From Pseudoclavibacter caeni (GTDB lineage: Bacteria > Actinomycetota > Actinomycetes > Actinomycetales > Microbacteriaceae): a stretch of DNA of 64,000 nt. The position numbers were made by a program, and so were the translations under genes. A model generated the notes under the pieces. That model was not told the origin of the DNA, ran no database searches, and saw only the letters and a program-made list of their open reading frames with translations. Where the stretch lies: positions 62,001-126,000 of the forward strand of contig NZ_WBKA01000004.1 of assembly GCF_008831125.1 (NCBI RefSeq). Direction: 5' to 3'. Positions 55,384 to 63,196 of this stretch are shown here, piece after piece; the stretch's first letter is position 1; the number at the start of each line of letters is the position of its first letter.

Positions 55384-56595
55384 ATGAGCGAGCGGCCGCG
55401 TCCCCTGCCCCTGCTGCGGGCCCTCGTCGGCTGGGCGATGCAGACCCGGCCGGCCCGGGCGCTGACGCTGTACCGCGGCAAGGGCGGCCCCGTGCTCGCC
55501 GCCGGCATGAGCTACAGCGCCCTGTTCGCCGCGTTCGCTGGCCTGTGGACGCTGTTCAGCGTCGTCGGCCTGCTGCTCGCCCGCGACCGCACCGTGTGGG
55601 ACGCGCTCGTCGCCTACATCGCCGAGAGCGTCCCCGGCCTCGTCGACACCGGCGCCGGCGGCGCGATCACACCCGAGGCGCTCGACGGCGTGCCCGGCAC
55701 GCTCTCCTGGACGGGCGCGATCGCCCTCGTCTCGCTGCTCGTCACCCTGTTCGGCTGGCTCGACGCGGCCCGCACCGGCGTGCGCGCCCTGTTCGGCCGG
55801 GACCCCCTGCCCGCCCAGCCCCTGCTCGGCCACCTGCGCGACCTCGCGGTGCTCGTTGGGTTCGGCGTGGTCGTCGTGCTGTCCGCGCTGCTCTCGGCGG
55901 CGAACAGCCGGCTCGGCACGCTCGTCGCCGCCTGGCTCGGCCTGGACGATCGCGGCCCCGTCGCCGACCTCCTCGTGCGCGCGGGCAGCGTCCTGCTCTC
56001 GGTCGCCCTCGACGCCCTGGTGCTCGTCATCATCTTCCGTGTGCTCGCACGCATCACGGTGCCGGTGCGACGGATGCTGCCCACGGTGCTCGGCGGCGCG
56101 GTCGCCACCACGGCGCTCAAGCTCGCCGGCGGCCTGCTCGTCGGGCGCACGGGGAACCCGCTGCTCGCCTCGTTCGTGACGATCGTGGGCCTGCTCGTCT
56201 GGTTCAATCTGCTCAGCCAGGTGACGCTCGTCACCGCGGCCTGGCTGGCGGTGTCGATCTCCGACCACGAGGATCCCCGGGACCTCGACCTGTGGGGGCA
56301 CGCCCGGCTGCCGCAGGTGCTGCGCGACCCGGCGACCCCGCCCCGGGCGCTCCCGGTGCAGGTGCCCGACAGCGCCATCGAGACGGCGCCGCCCGATCCG
56401 GCGAGCCGGACGGCGGCGCCGGAGGTCGCGCCGGCCGACGCCTCCGCCAGTGGTCCCGCCGACGCCTCCGCCGACGACGCGGTCCATCCGACGTCGCCCG
56501 GAACAGCGGACGTCGTCACCCCGCCCGCGGAGGAGACGGCCGCCCCGGCGGCTCAGTCCTCGAGTCGGCGGGGCCGCGACGACACCGCGAGATAG
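55384..56595 (+). CDS. YihY/BrkB family membrane protein
   Basis: This 403-residue protein has six membrane helices over residues ~30-290. Family marks include VLAAGMSYSALFAAFAGLWTLFS, ARITVPVRRMLPTVLGGAVATTALK and the loop GLLVWFNLLSQVTLVTAAW. The last 110 residues are a low-complexity Ala/Pro/Asp cytoplasmic tail, ending RRGRDDTAR. YihY/BrkB proteins are of unclear function and are not RNase BN. Its last 43 bases overlap the converging AarF-like gene. Confidence 0.88.
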   Translation: MSERPRPLPLLRALVGWAMQTRPARALTLYRGKGGPVLAAGMSYSALFAAFAGLWTLFSVVGLLLARDRTVWDALVAYIAESVPGLVDTGAGGAITPEALDGVPGTLSWTGAIALVSLLVTLFGWLDAARTGVRALFGRDPLPAQPLLGHLRDLAVLVGFGVVVVLSALLSAANSRLGTLVAAWLGLDDRGPVADLLVRAGSVLLSVALDALVLVIIFRVLARITVPVRRMLPTVLGGAVATTALKLAGGLLVGRTGNPLLASFVTIVGLLVWFNLLSQVTLVTAAWLAVSISDHEDPRDLDLWGHARLPQVLRDPATPPRALPVQVPDSAIETAPPDPASRTAAPEVAPADASASGPADASADDAVHPTSPGTADVVTPPAEETAAPAAQSSSRRGRDDTAR

Positions 56596-58205
56596 CCGCT
56601 GAGGGCGCCGCCCGCGACGACCCCGAGGGCGAGCATCGGCGCCGTCCACCGGCGCAGCCTGGGCATGCCCTGCACGAGCGGGACCATCCCCTGCAGCACC
56701 GCCGCGGCGAGCATGCCGGCGACCATCCGATTGCCGAGCCGCTCGGCCCGGCCGACGAGCGGCTCGAGCTCGGTTACCGGGACCTGCACGCGCATCCCGT
56801 CGCTGGCGATCTGCTTGAGCAGCCGGCGCAGCATCGCCGGGCCCTCGACGCCGAGCCAGGCGGCGTCGACCCCGGCCCGGGCCGCCCGACGCGCGACGTG
56901 GCGCGGGTCGAGCCGGCGCTCGAGGATCTGCTGCGCGTACGGCTGGAACAGGGCGATCATGCTGAAGTCGGGGTCGAGCCGGCGGCCGAGCCCCTCCGCC
57001 TGGAAGACGAGCTTGGCGAGCAGGTCGAACGCGCCGGGCAGGCGCAGGTGGTGGCGGCGCATCAGCGCGAGCATCCGCCGGCCGACCCGGCTGACCTCCA
57101 CCCGGGCCAGGGAGCTGCTGCGCACCGTGTCGAGCAGGTCGCCGAGCGACCGCTCGAGCGACTGCCGGTCCGGCGACTGCGACGACTCGGCGACCTCGAG
57201 CACCGCGTCAGTGAGCCGCTCGGCGTCACCGGCGACAAAGGCGAGGATCAGATCGTCGAGCTGCTCGGCCATCCCCTCGGTCACCCGGCCGACCATGCCG
57301 AAGTCGATGAGCGTGATCGACCCGTCATCCTGCACGAACAGGTTGCCCGGGTGCGGGTCGGCGTGGAAGAACCGGTGCACGACGACCATCTCGACCAGCG
57401 TCGTCGCAGCCAGTCGGGCGAGCCGCCGCCGGTCGACGCGGTGCCGGTCGAGCCCCTCGATGTCGTCGACGCGCAGCCCGCGCACCCGGTCGAGGGTGAG
57501 CACGGCGCCGGTGCTGAAGCGGGGGTGCACGCGGGGGATGTGGATGCGGGGCTCGTCGCGATACATGTCGGCGAAGCGGCGGGCGTTGGCCGCCTCCTTG
57601 CGGTAGTCGAGCTCGTCGAGGGTGGTGGCGGAGAACTGCTCGACGAACGGCAGCAGGCCGAGCTGGTGGGCCTTCGCCGAGCTGCGGTCGGCCTCCTCGA
57701 CGAGGTGGCGCATCAGACGCAGGTCTGCCTTCACCTGGGCGACGGCGCCGGGGCGACGCACCTTCACGACGACCTCGTCGCCGCCCTTCATGCGCGCCGC
57801 GTGTGCCTGCCCGATCGACGCGCAGGCCAGGGGCTGCTCATCGAACCGGGCGAACAGCTCCTCCGGGGGGCGGCCGAGTTCGGCGACGATCGTGCGCCGG
57901 ATCTCCTCGTACGGCGCCGGCGGGGTGTGATCCTGCAGCCGGGCCAGTGCTGCGGCGACCTCCGGCGGGACGAGGTCCTCGCGCGTCGACAGCAGCTGAC
58001 CGAGCTTGATGTAGGTGGGGCCGAGCTCCTCCAGCGTGCTCGCGAGATCCTCACCGAGGCTGTGGACGCCACCCGGCTGCACCTTCGCGCGCACCTCGGC
58101 GAGCAGCCCGGAGTCGAGGCCGAGCAGATCGGCGATCCGGGTGAGGCCGTGGCGGGTCAGCGCGACGGCGACCCTCCGATAGCGGTCGAGATCCTCGTTG
58201 GGCAT
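56553..58205 (-). CDS. AarF/ABC1/UbiB family atypical kinase
   Basis: This 550-residue protein belongs to the ABC1/ADCK/UbiB kinase-like family, linked in other bacteria to isoprenoid quinone or lipid metabolism. Motifs: KLGQLLSTREDLVPPEV (the KxGQ region), the Ala-rich ACASIGQAHAARM, VVKVRRPG with the ATP-binding Lys, HADPHPGNLFVQ (catalytic loop) and TLIDFGMVGRV (DFG-like). Two C-terminal helices (~490-540) suggest membrane attachment. The ATG at 58205 is preferred because the protein then begins MPNEDLDRYRRVAVAL. It overlaps the BrkB gene by 43 bases tail to tail. Confidence 0.9.
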   Translation of the reverse strand: MPNEDLDRYRRVAVALTRHGLTRIADLLGLDSGLLAEVRAKVQPGGVHSLGEDLASTLEELGPTYIKLGQLLSTREDLVPPEVAAALARLQDHTPPAPYEEIRRTIVAELGRPPEELFARFDEQPLACASIGQAHAARMKGGDEVVVKVRRPGAVAQVKADLRLMRHLVEEADRSSAKAHQLGLLPFVEQFSATTLDELDYRKEAANARRFADMYRDEPRIHIPRVHPRFSTGAVLTLDRVRGLRVDDIEGLDRHRVDRRRLARLAATTLVEMVVVHRFFHADPHPGNLFVQDDGSITLIDFGMVGRVTEGMAEQLDDLILAFVAGDAERLTDAVLEVAESSQSPDRQSLERSLGDLLDTVRSSSLARVEVSRVGRRMLALMRRHHLRLPGAFDLLAKLVFQAEGLGRRLDPDFSMIALFQPYAQQILERRLDPRHVARRAARAGVDAAWLGVEGPAMLRRLLKQIASDGMRVQVPVTELEPLVGRAERLGNRMVAGMLAAAVLQGMVPLVQGMPRLRRWTAPMLALGVVAGGALSGYLAVSSRPRRLED

Positions 58206-58322
58206 GGGCGCGTCCTCTCGTCGTGCGGCAGCGGCGTGGAGCATGCGCCGCACCCCCACCCTACGGCCGCCCGGGCGGCCACGCGCGGCGGACGCCGGGG
58301 CGGCGACGAACGCCGCACACCG

Positions 58323-58340
58323 GGTGTCCCGCAGGACACC
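58323..58340. promoter_or_regulatory. Inverted repeat upstream of exonuclease III
   Basis: GGTGTCC-CGCA-GGACACC is a perfect 7-bp inverted repeat about 50 bases upstream of the predicted exonuclease start. It could be an operator or part of the aarF regulatory region. It does not match the LexA consensus. It contains two GACAC cores, the WhiA motif, but such cores are frequent. Confidence 0.35.
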
Positions 58341-58368
58341 TGCAGGGATGCGACGGAGTGCGAGCCTC

Positions 58369-58374
58369 TACAAT
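58369..58374 (+). promoter_or_regulatory. -10 element of a likely leaderless exonuclease transcript
   Basis: TACAAT ends 7 bases before the ATG at 58382. It is a strong -10 match with no ribosome-binding site. Confidence 0.55.
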
Positions 58375-58381
58375 CGGCGAC

Positions 58382-59362
58382 ATGAGCACCAGCGCCCCCG
58401 TCGTCCCCGACACCCTCGGCGAGCAGGTCATCGCCCCGCCGCCGACGGACGAGCAGCCCCGCCCCCGCCCCGGGGTGAACGCACAGGCGGCGCGCACCCG
58501 GTCGAGCGTCGAGATCACGCCGTCCAGCGACCTGCTGCGCGTGGCGACCGTGAACGTCAACGGCGTGCGCGCGGCCTTCCGCAAGGGCATCGGCGACTGG
58601 ATCGAGCGGGCTCGCCCCGACGTGCTCGCGCTGCAGGAGGTGCGCGCCTCGGGCGAGCAGCTGCGGGCGCTGCTGCCCGGCTGGCACATCGCCGACGACG
58701 TCTGCTCGCAGAAGGGGCGGGCAGGGGTGGCCGTGGCCTCGCGCGTGCCGATCGCTGACCTGCGCACCGCGATCGGGCCGGATGACCTCGACGCGTCCGG
58801 CCGCTGGCTCGAGGTCGATCTCGAGGGGGTGCCGCTGACGGTCGTGAGCGCCTACGCGCACTCAGGCGAGGTCGGCACGCCGAAGCAGGTGGAGAAGTAC
58901 CGCATGCTCGAGGCGATGAGCGCGCGGCTGGCCGGCCTGCGCGACGAGCGCGCGCAGGCCCTTCTCGTCGGCGACCTGAACGTGTGTCACACGCCCATCG
59001 ACATCCGCAACTGGCGGGCGAACCTCAAGCGGGCCGGGTTCCTGCCGGAGGAGCGCGCCTGGCTCGACCACTGGTTCGGCGACCCCGACCGGGCGTACGC
59101 CCGCGTCGACGGGGCGCCGATCGGCCCGGGGCTCGGCTGGGTCGACCTCGGCCGGGCCGCGGCCGGGGAGCTGCCCGGCCCGTACACCTGGTGGTCGTGG
59201 CGGGGACAGGCCTTCGACAACGACGCCGGCTGGCGCATCGACTACCAGGCCGCCACCCCGCGGCTCGCCCGGCACGCCGTGCATTACTTCGTCGATCGCC
59301 CCGACACCTACGAGCATCGCTTCACCGACCACTGCCCCGTCGTGGTGGACTATGCGCTCTGA
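58382..59362 (+). CDS. xthA: Exodeoxyribonuclease III (AP endonuclease family)
   Basis: This enzyme nicks DNA at abasic sites and removes 3' blocking groups in base-excision repair. The 326-residue protein has an unusual N-terminal extension of about 50 residues, rich in Pro and Thr, before the core: RVATVNVNGVRAAF, ALQEVRAS (metal-binding Glu), VGDLNVCHTPIDIRNW, RIDYQAATPRL and TDHCPVVVDY (catalytic His). The ATG at 58382 has TACAAT 7 bases upstream and suggests a leaderless mRNA. It overlaps ribD by 11 bases. Confidence 0.93.
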   Translation: MSTSAPVVPDTLGEQVIAPPPTDEQPRPRPGVNAQAARTRSSVEITPSSDLLRVATVNVNGVRAAFRKGIGDWIERARPDVLALQEVRASGEQLRALLPGWHIADDVCSQKGRAGVAVASRVPIADLRTAIGPDDLDASGRWLEVDLEGVPLTVVSAYAHSGEVGTPKQVEKYRMLEAMSARLAGLRDERAQALLVGDLNVCHTPIDIRNWRANLKRAGFLPEERAWLDHWFGDPDRAYARVDGAPIGPGLGWVDLGRAAAGELPGPYTWWSWRGQAFDNDAGWRIDYQAATPRLARHAVHYFVDRPDTYEHRFTDHCPVVVDYAL

Positions 59363-60593
59363 GCCACGCCCGCCGGCCGACGGCCCCGCGCCCGAGACGG
59401 CCGGGGACGCGACCCCCGGCGACCGCGGACGTGCTGCCCCGGCCCCGATCGCCCGCGAGCGCCTCGAGGACGCGATGCGCCGCGCGATCGTCCTCGCCCG
59501 GCGCGGCCCGCGCACCGGCGGCAACCCCCGAGTCGGCTGCGTGCTGCTCGCCCCGGACGGCACCACGCTGTCGGAGGGATGGCACCGGGGCGCCGGCACC
59601 CCGCACGCCGAGATCGACGCGCTCTCGCACCTGCCCGCCGGCGGCGCCCGCGGGGCGACCGCGGTGGTCACGCTCGAGCCCTGCAACCACTGGGGACGCA
59701 CCGGTCCCTGCAGCCACGCGCTGGTGGACGCCGGCGTCGCCCGGGTCGTGTACGCGATCGACGACCCGGGCGGCGTGTCCGCTCACGGGGCCCGCTATCT
59801 CGTCGCGCACGGGGTCGCGGTGACCGCCGGGGTGCTCGCCGCGGAGGCGGAGGCACTCGACCATGAATGGCTCGTCGCGATGCGGCGCGGCCGGCCCTGG
59901 ACGATCGCGAAGCTCGCGATGTCGCTCGATGGCCGCGGCGCGGCCGCCGACGGCAGCTCGCAGTGGATCACCTCCCCCGCCTCCCGGGCGCACGCGCACC
60001 GGATGCGGGCCGACGTCGACGGCATCCTCGTCGGCCTCGGCACCGTCCTCCAGGACGACCCGTCGCTCACCGCCCGGGACGAGCACGGCGCCCTGCTGCC
60101 CCATCAGCCCGTGCCCGTGGTGCTCGGGCATCCGGCGCAGGTGCCGGCGGATGCCCGGATCCGGCGAACGCATCCCGGCGGGGTGCTCACCGCGGACGTG
60201 CCGCGGGGGCTGTTCGCCTCGGCCGGCCGAGGCGGGACCGCCCAGCGCGAGGCGGGCGGGAGCGGAGCCACACGGCACGAAGCCGACCCGGCCGGCGCGG
60301 CGGATGCGGGCCAGCGGCGTCTGCGGGCCGTGCTCGCCCGCCTGTTCGCCCCGCCGCACGACATGCGGCTCGTGCTCGTCGAGGGCGGCCCGCGCACGAC
60401 CACGGCGTTCCTCACCGCGGGCCTCGTCGACGAGGTGCACGCGTATCTGGCGCCCCGGCTGATCGGCGGCCCGCGCACCGTGGTCGGTGACATCGGCGTC
60501 ACATCCATTGACGCCGCACGTGAACTGACTACGCTGGAGATCACGCGTCTGGGCCCGGACATCCTCTGGCGCGCCCGAGTGGAGGAGCAGTGA
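59352..60593 (+). CDS. ribD: Bifunctional riboflavin deaminase/reductase RibD
   Basis: RibD carries out the deamination and the reduction that follow GTP cyclohydrolase II in riboflavin synthesis. The 413 residues contain a zinc deaminase (PHAEIDAL, EPCNHWGRTGPC) and a reductase domain (AKLAMSLDGRGA, SSQWITS, LVEGGPRTTTAFL). The deaminase motif has EPCNHWGRTGPC in place of the usual EPCSHHGRTPPC. The ATG sits within the exonuclease gene's end (11-base overlap), so it may be translated by coupling. An insert around residues 275-325 is Gly/Ala/Arg-rich. There is no FMN riboswitch upstream. Confidence 0.93.
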   Translation: MRSEPRPPADGPAPETAGDATPGDRGRAAPAPIARERLEDAMRRAIVLARRGPRTGGNPRVGCVLLAPDGTTLSEGWHRGAGTPHAEIDALSHLPAGGARGATAVVTLEPCNHWGRTGPCSHALVDAGVARVVYAIDDPGGVSAHGARYLVAHGVAVTAGVLAAEAEALDHEWLVAMRRGRPWTIAKLAMSLDGRGAAADGSSQWITSPASRAHAHRMRADVDGILVGLGTVLQDDPSLTARDEHGALLPHQPVPVVLGHPAQVPADARIRRTHPGGVLTADVPRGLFASAGRGGTAQREAGGSGATRHEADPAGAADAGQRRLRAVLARLFAPPHDMRLVLVEGGPRTTTAFLTAGLVDEVHAYLAPRLIGGPRTVVGDIGVTSIDAARELTTLEITRLGPDILWRARVEEQ

Positions 60594-61234
60594 CCGACGT
60601 GACCAGCACAGACGGCCCGGCCGCGGACGCCGCACGGCCCGACCGCGTCGAGTTCATCGTCGAGACCCGCATCCCCACCGAGCACGGCACGTTCCGCGTG
60701 CGCGGCTACCGGGATCTGGCCACCGGCGCCGATCACCTGGCCATCGTCTCGACCGCCCCGATCGGCGACCCCCCGCTCGTGCGCGTGCACTCGGAGTGCC
60801 TGACCGGCGAAGTGCTCGGATCGCTCAAGTGCGAGTGCGGCCCGCAGCTGCACGCGGCCCTCGACCGCATCGACGCCGACGGCGGCGTCGTCATCTACCT
60901 GCGCGGGCACGAGGGGCGCGGCATCGGCCTGCTCGAGAAGCTGCGCGCGTACCGACTGCAGGAGGACGGCCTCGACACCGTCGACGCCAACCGCGCCCTG
61001 GGGCACGCCGACGACGAGCGGGAGTACGGGGCCGCGGCCGCGGTCCTCGCCGATCTCGGCATCGACCGGGTGCGGCTGATGACGAACAATCCCCTCAAGC
61101 GCCAGGACCTGGAGCGGCATGGCATCGCCGTCACCGAGCTCGTGCCGATCGTGGTCGGCGAGAACGCCGCCAATCAGGCGTACCTCGAGACGAAGCGCGA
61201 CCGGATGGGGCACCTGCTGCCGGCCGACCTCTGA
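60590..61234 (+). CDS. ribA: GTP cyclohydrolase II
   Basis: RibA opens the imidazole ring of GTP, the first step of riboflavin synthesis. The 214 residues include TEHGTFRVRGYRDL, HSECLTGEVLGSLKCECGPQL (the three zinc cysteines, split over two motifs), YLRGHEGRGIGL and LMTNNPLKRQDLERHG. The DHBP synthase domain that is fused in many actinobacterial RibBA proteins is missing. The start is a GTG that overlaps the ribD stop (GTGA). No ribE, ribH or ribB is in this window. Confidence 0.94.
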   Translation: MTDVTSTDGPAADAARPDRVEFIVETRIPTEHGTFRVRGYRDLATGADHLAIVSTAPIGDPPLVRVHSECLTGEVLGSLKCECGPQLHAALDRIDADGGVVIYLRGHEGRGIGLLEKLRAYRLQEDGLDTVDANRALGHADDEREYGAAAAVLADLGIDRVRLMTNNPLKRQDLERHGIAVTELVPIVVGENAANQAYLETKRDRMGHLLPADL

Positions 61235-61271
61235 CGCGACGGGACGCGTCCGCAGCCAATGGCGCATCGCG

Positions 61272-61316
61272 GGGTCGGCGGCCGCCCGCAGATGCCCTCT
61301 GGGCGGCCGCCGACCC
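61272..61316 (+). terminator. Strong hairpin after ribA
   Basis: A perfect 16-bp inverted repeat (GGGTCGGCGGCCGCCC at 61272-61287 and its complement at 61301-61316, 13-base loop) lies 37 bases after the ribA stop. No T-run. Confidence 0.65.
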
Positions 61317-61359
61317 GTTGCCTGACGTCGCGGTTCGCGAACAGATGTCCACGAGATGC

Positions 61360-61388
61360 TTGCAGCGACATGCGAACGGCTCTACCAT
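61360..61388 (+). promoter_or_regulatory. Promoter of the MHS transporter
   Basis: TTGCAG, a 17-base spacer, then TACCAT. Transcription would start near 61395, giving a 5' leader of about 157 bases. The 61235-61551 interval, over 300 bases without a gene, holds the ribA hairpin, this promoter and the leader. The leader has a GCGC...GCGC hairpin (GTCGCGCCACAAGCGCGAT) near 61397-61415. Confidence 0.55.
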
Positions 61389-61551
61389 GGGCGTTTGTCG
61401 CGCCACAAGCGCGATTGCACAGTGACCGCACAGCCGAATCCGACCGCGCGGTCCGTCCCCACCTCTTCCGCGTCTCATGAGGATGCTCCGGGCGCCCGTG
61501 GCCGGTCCACGTCCGCTCTCCATCCCCTCACCAATCCGGAGCAAGCAATAC

Positions 61552-63039
61552 ATGTCCAGCACAGCAGCGGCGCCGAGCGGCGCCGCGTCGAGTCCGAAAC
61601 CGGCGAATCCTACCTCTCGCGTGGTGCTCGCCAGCCTCATCGGCACGACCATCGAGTTCTACGACTTCTACGTCTACGCGACCGCCGCAGCGCTCGTCTT
61701 CCCGAAGCTCTTCTTCCCGACCGGCAACGACACCATCGCCCTGATCTCGTCGTTCGCCGTCTTCGGCGCGGCGATGATCGCCCGCCCGATCGGCGCCCTC
61801 GTCTTCGGCCACCTCGGTGACCGGCGCGGCCGCAAGACGACGCTGATCTGGAGCCTGCTCACCATGGGCATCGCGACGTTCATCATCGGCCTGCTGCCCA
61901 CGTATGAGAACATCGGCATCACCGCGGCCGTGCTGCTGCTCGTGCTGCGTCTCACCCAGGGCTTCGCGCTCGGCGGCGAGTGGTCCGGCGCGGCCCTGGT
62001 CGCCACGGAGAACGCCCCGAAGGGCAAGCGCGCCTGGTTCGGCACTTTCCCGCAGGTCGGCGCCCCGATCGGGTTCATCATCGCCAACGGCCTGTTCCTG
62101 ATCATCAACCTGGCCCTGCCGCACGAGAGCGGCGACCGCACGCTCATGTCCGACGCGTTCCTCTCCTGGGGCTGGCGCATCCCGTTCCTGTTCAGCGCCG
62201 TGATGGTCGTCATCGGCCTGTGGGTGCGCATGCGGCTGGTCGAGTCCGAGAGCTTCACCCGGGTGAAGAAGGAGGGCAAGGTCAAGAAGCTGCCGCTCGG
62301 CGAGGTGCTGCGCAAGAACTGGTGGGAGCTCATCCTGGGCACGTTCGCGATGCTCGCCACCTACGTGCTGTTCTACCTGATGACCGCGTTCACCCTGACA
62401 TACGGCACGAAGGCCGCCGACGTCGACTCGGCTGCGAAGGCCGCGGAGAAGGCCGGCAAGGCGTTCGACCCGAGCACGTTCTACCCGGGCCTCGGCTTCG
62501 GCTACAACGACTTCGTGCTGATGATGATCATCGGCGTGCTCTTCTTCGGCGCGTTCACCCTGCTCTCCGGCCCGATCGCCGACCGCATCGGCCGCAGGAA
62601 GACGCTGGTGTGGGTCACCGTCGCCATCACGGTGTTCGGCCTGCTCTTCCAGGTGTTCCTCATGCCGCAGACCGACCCGAAGTTCACCGGCGCGCTCGCG
62701 CAGGGCTTCCTGGTGATCGGCTTCACCCTGATGGGCATCACCTTCGGCCCGATGGGCGCGTTCCTGCCCGAGCTGTACCCGACCGAGACGCGCTACACCG
62801 GCTCGGCCATCGCCTACAACATCAGCTCGATCCTCGGCGCCGCGCTCGCACCGATCATCGCCGTGTGGCTGTGGGCGAAGGGCGACGGCAACCCGGTCTG
62901 GGTCGGCGTATACCTGTCGATCAGCGCCGTGCTCACACTCGTTGCGCTGCTGCTCAGCCCCGAGACGATGGACGTCGACCTCGACGAGGTTGGCGAGGAG
63001 GAGGTCGAAGCCGAGGCGGATCCCGCCCCGCTCGTCTAG
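61552..63039 (+). CDS. MFS transporter, metabolite:H+ symporter (MHS/ShiA) type
   Basis: This 495-residue protein has 12 membrane helices. Its opening RVVLASLIGTTIEFYDFYVYA is the MHS signature of ShiA/ProP/KgtP-type proton symporters for organic acids, shikimate or osmolytes. The helix 2-3 loop has FGHLGDRRGRKTTLIW, helix 4 region TQGFALGGEWSGAALV, and the second half GPIADRIGRRKTLVW. A charged 40-residue loop in the middle and an acidic tail follow family pattern. The ATG at 61552 has GGAG 10 bases upstream; extensions to 61477 look untranslated. Substrate is unknown. Confidence 0.9.
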   Translation: MSSTAAAPSGAASSPKPANPTSRVVLASLIGTTIEFYDFYVYATAAALVFPKLFFPTGNDTIALISSFAVFGAAMIARPIGALVFGHLGDRRGRKTTLIWSLLTMGIATFIIGLLPTYENIGITAAVLLLVLRLTQGFALGGEWSGAALVATENAPKGKRAWFGTFPQVGAPIGFIIANGLFLIINLALPHESGDRTLMSDAFLSWGWRIPFLFSAVMVVIGLWVRMRLVESESFTRVKKEGKVKKLPLGEVLRKNWWELILGTFAMLATYVLFYLMTAFTLTYGTKAADVDSAAKAAEKAGKAFDPSTFYPGLGFGYNDFVLMMIIGVLFFGAFTLLSGPIADRIGRRKTLVWVTVAITVFGLLFQVFLMPQTDPKFTGALAQGFLVIGFTLMGITFGPMGAFLPELYPTETRYTGSAIAYNISSILGAALAPIIAVWLWAKGDGNPVWVGVYLSISAVLTLVALLLSPETMDVDLDEVGEEEVEAEADPAPLV

Positions 63040-63058
63040 TCCTCGCATCCCCAGACGT

Positions 63059-63079
63059 GGGCCGACACACCGTCGGCCC
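63059..63079 (+). terminator. First hairpin after the MHS transporter
   Basis: GGGCCGAC (63059-63066) and GTCGGCCC (63072-63079) form an 8-bp stem with a 5-base loop, 19 bases after the stop codon. The second hairpin is at 63111-63143. Confidence 0.55.
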
Positions 63080-63110
63080 GCACGCGCGCGACGCAGTGGG
63101 GAGGTCGCGC

Positions 63111-63143
63111 GCAGAGCCCCGGGCCGATCGCCCGGGGCTCTGC
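63111..63143 (+). terminator. Second hairpin after the MHS transporter
   Basis: GCAGAGCCCCGGGC (63111-63124) and GCCCGGGGCTCTGC (63130-63143) form a perfect 14-bp stem with a 5-base loop. Together with the 63059 stem it makes a tandem terminator between the transporter and the following ABC gene. Confidence 0.65.
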
Positions 63144-63196
63144 CCGTCCCCATGCCGGCCCCGCATGGATACCATGAGACGGTCGCAAGGAGTCGC

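Noticed and set aside
59300-59360. FMN riboswitch before ribD
   Set aside because: ribD starts inside the end of xthA, with no leader that could hold the ~130-base element.
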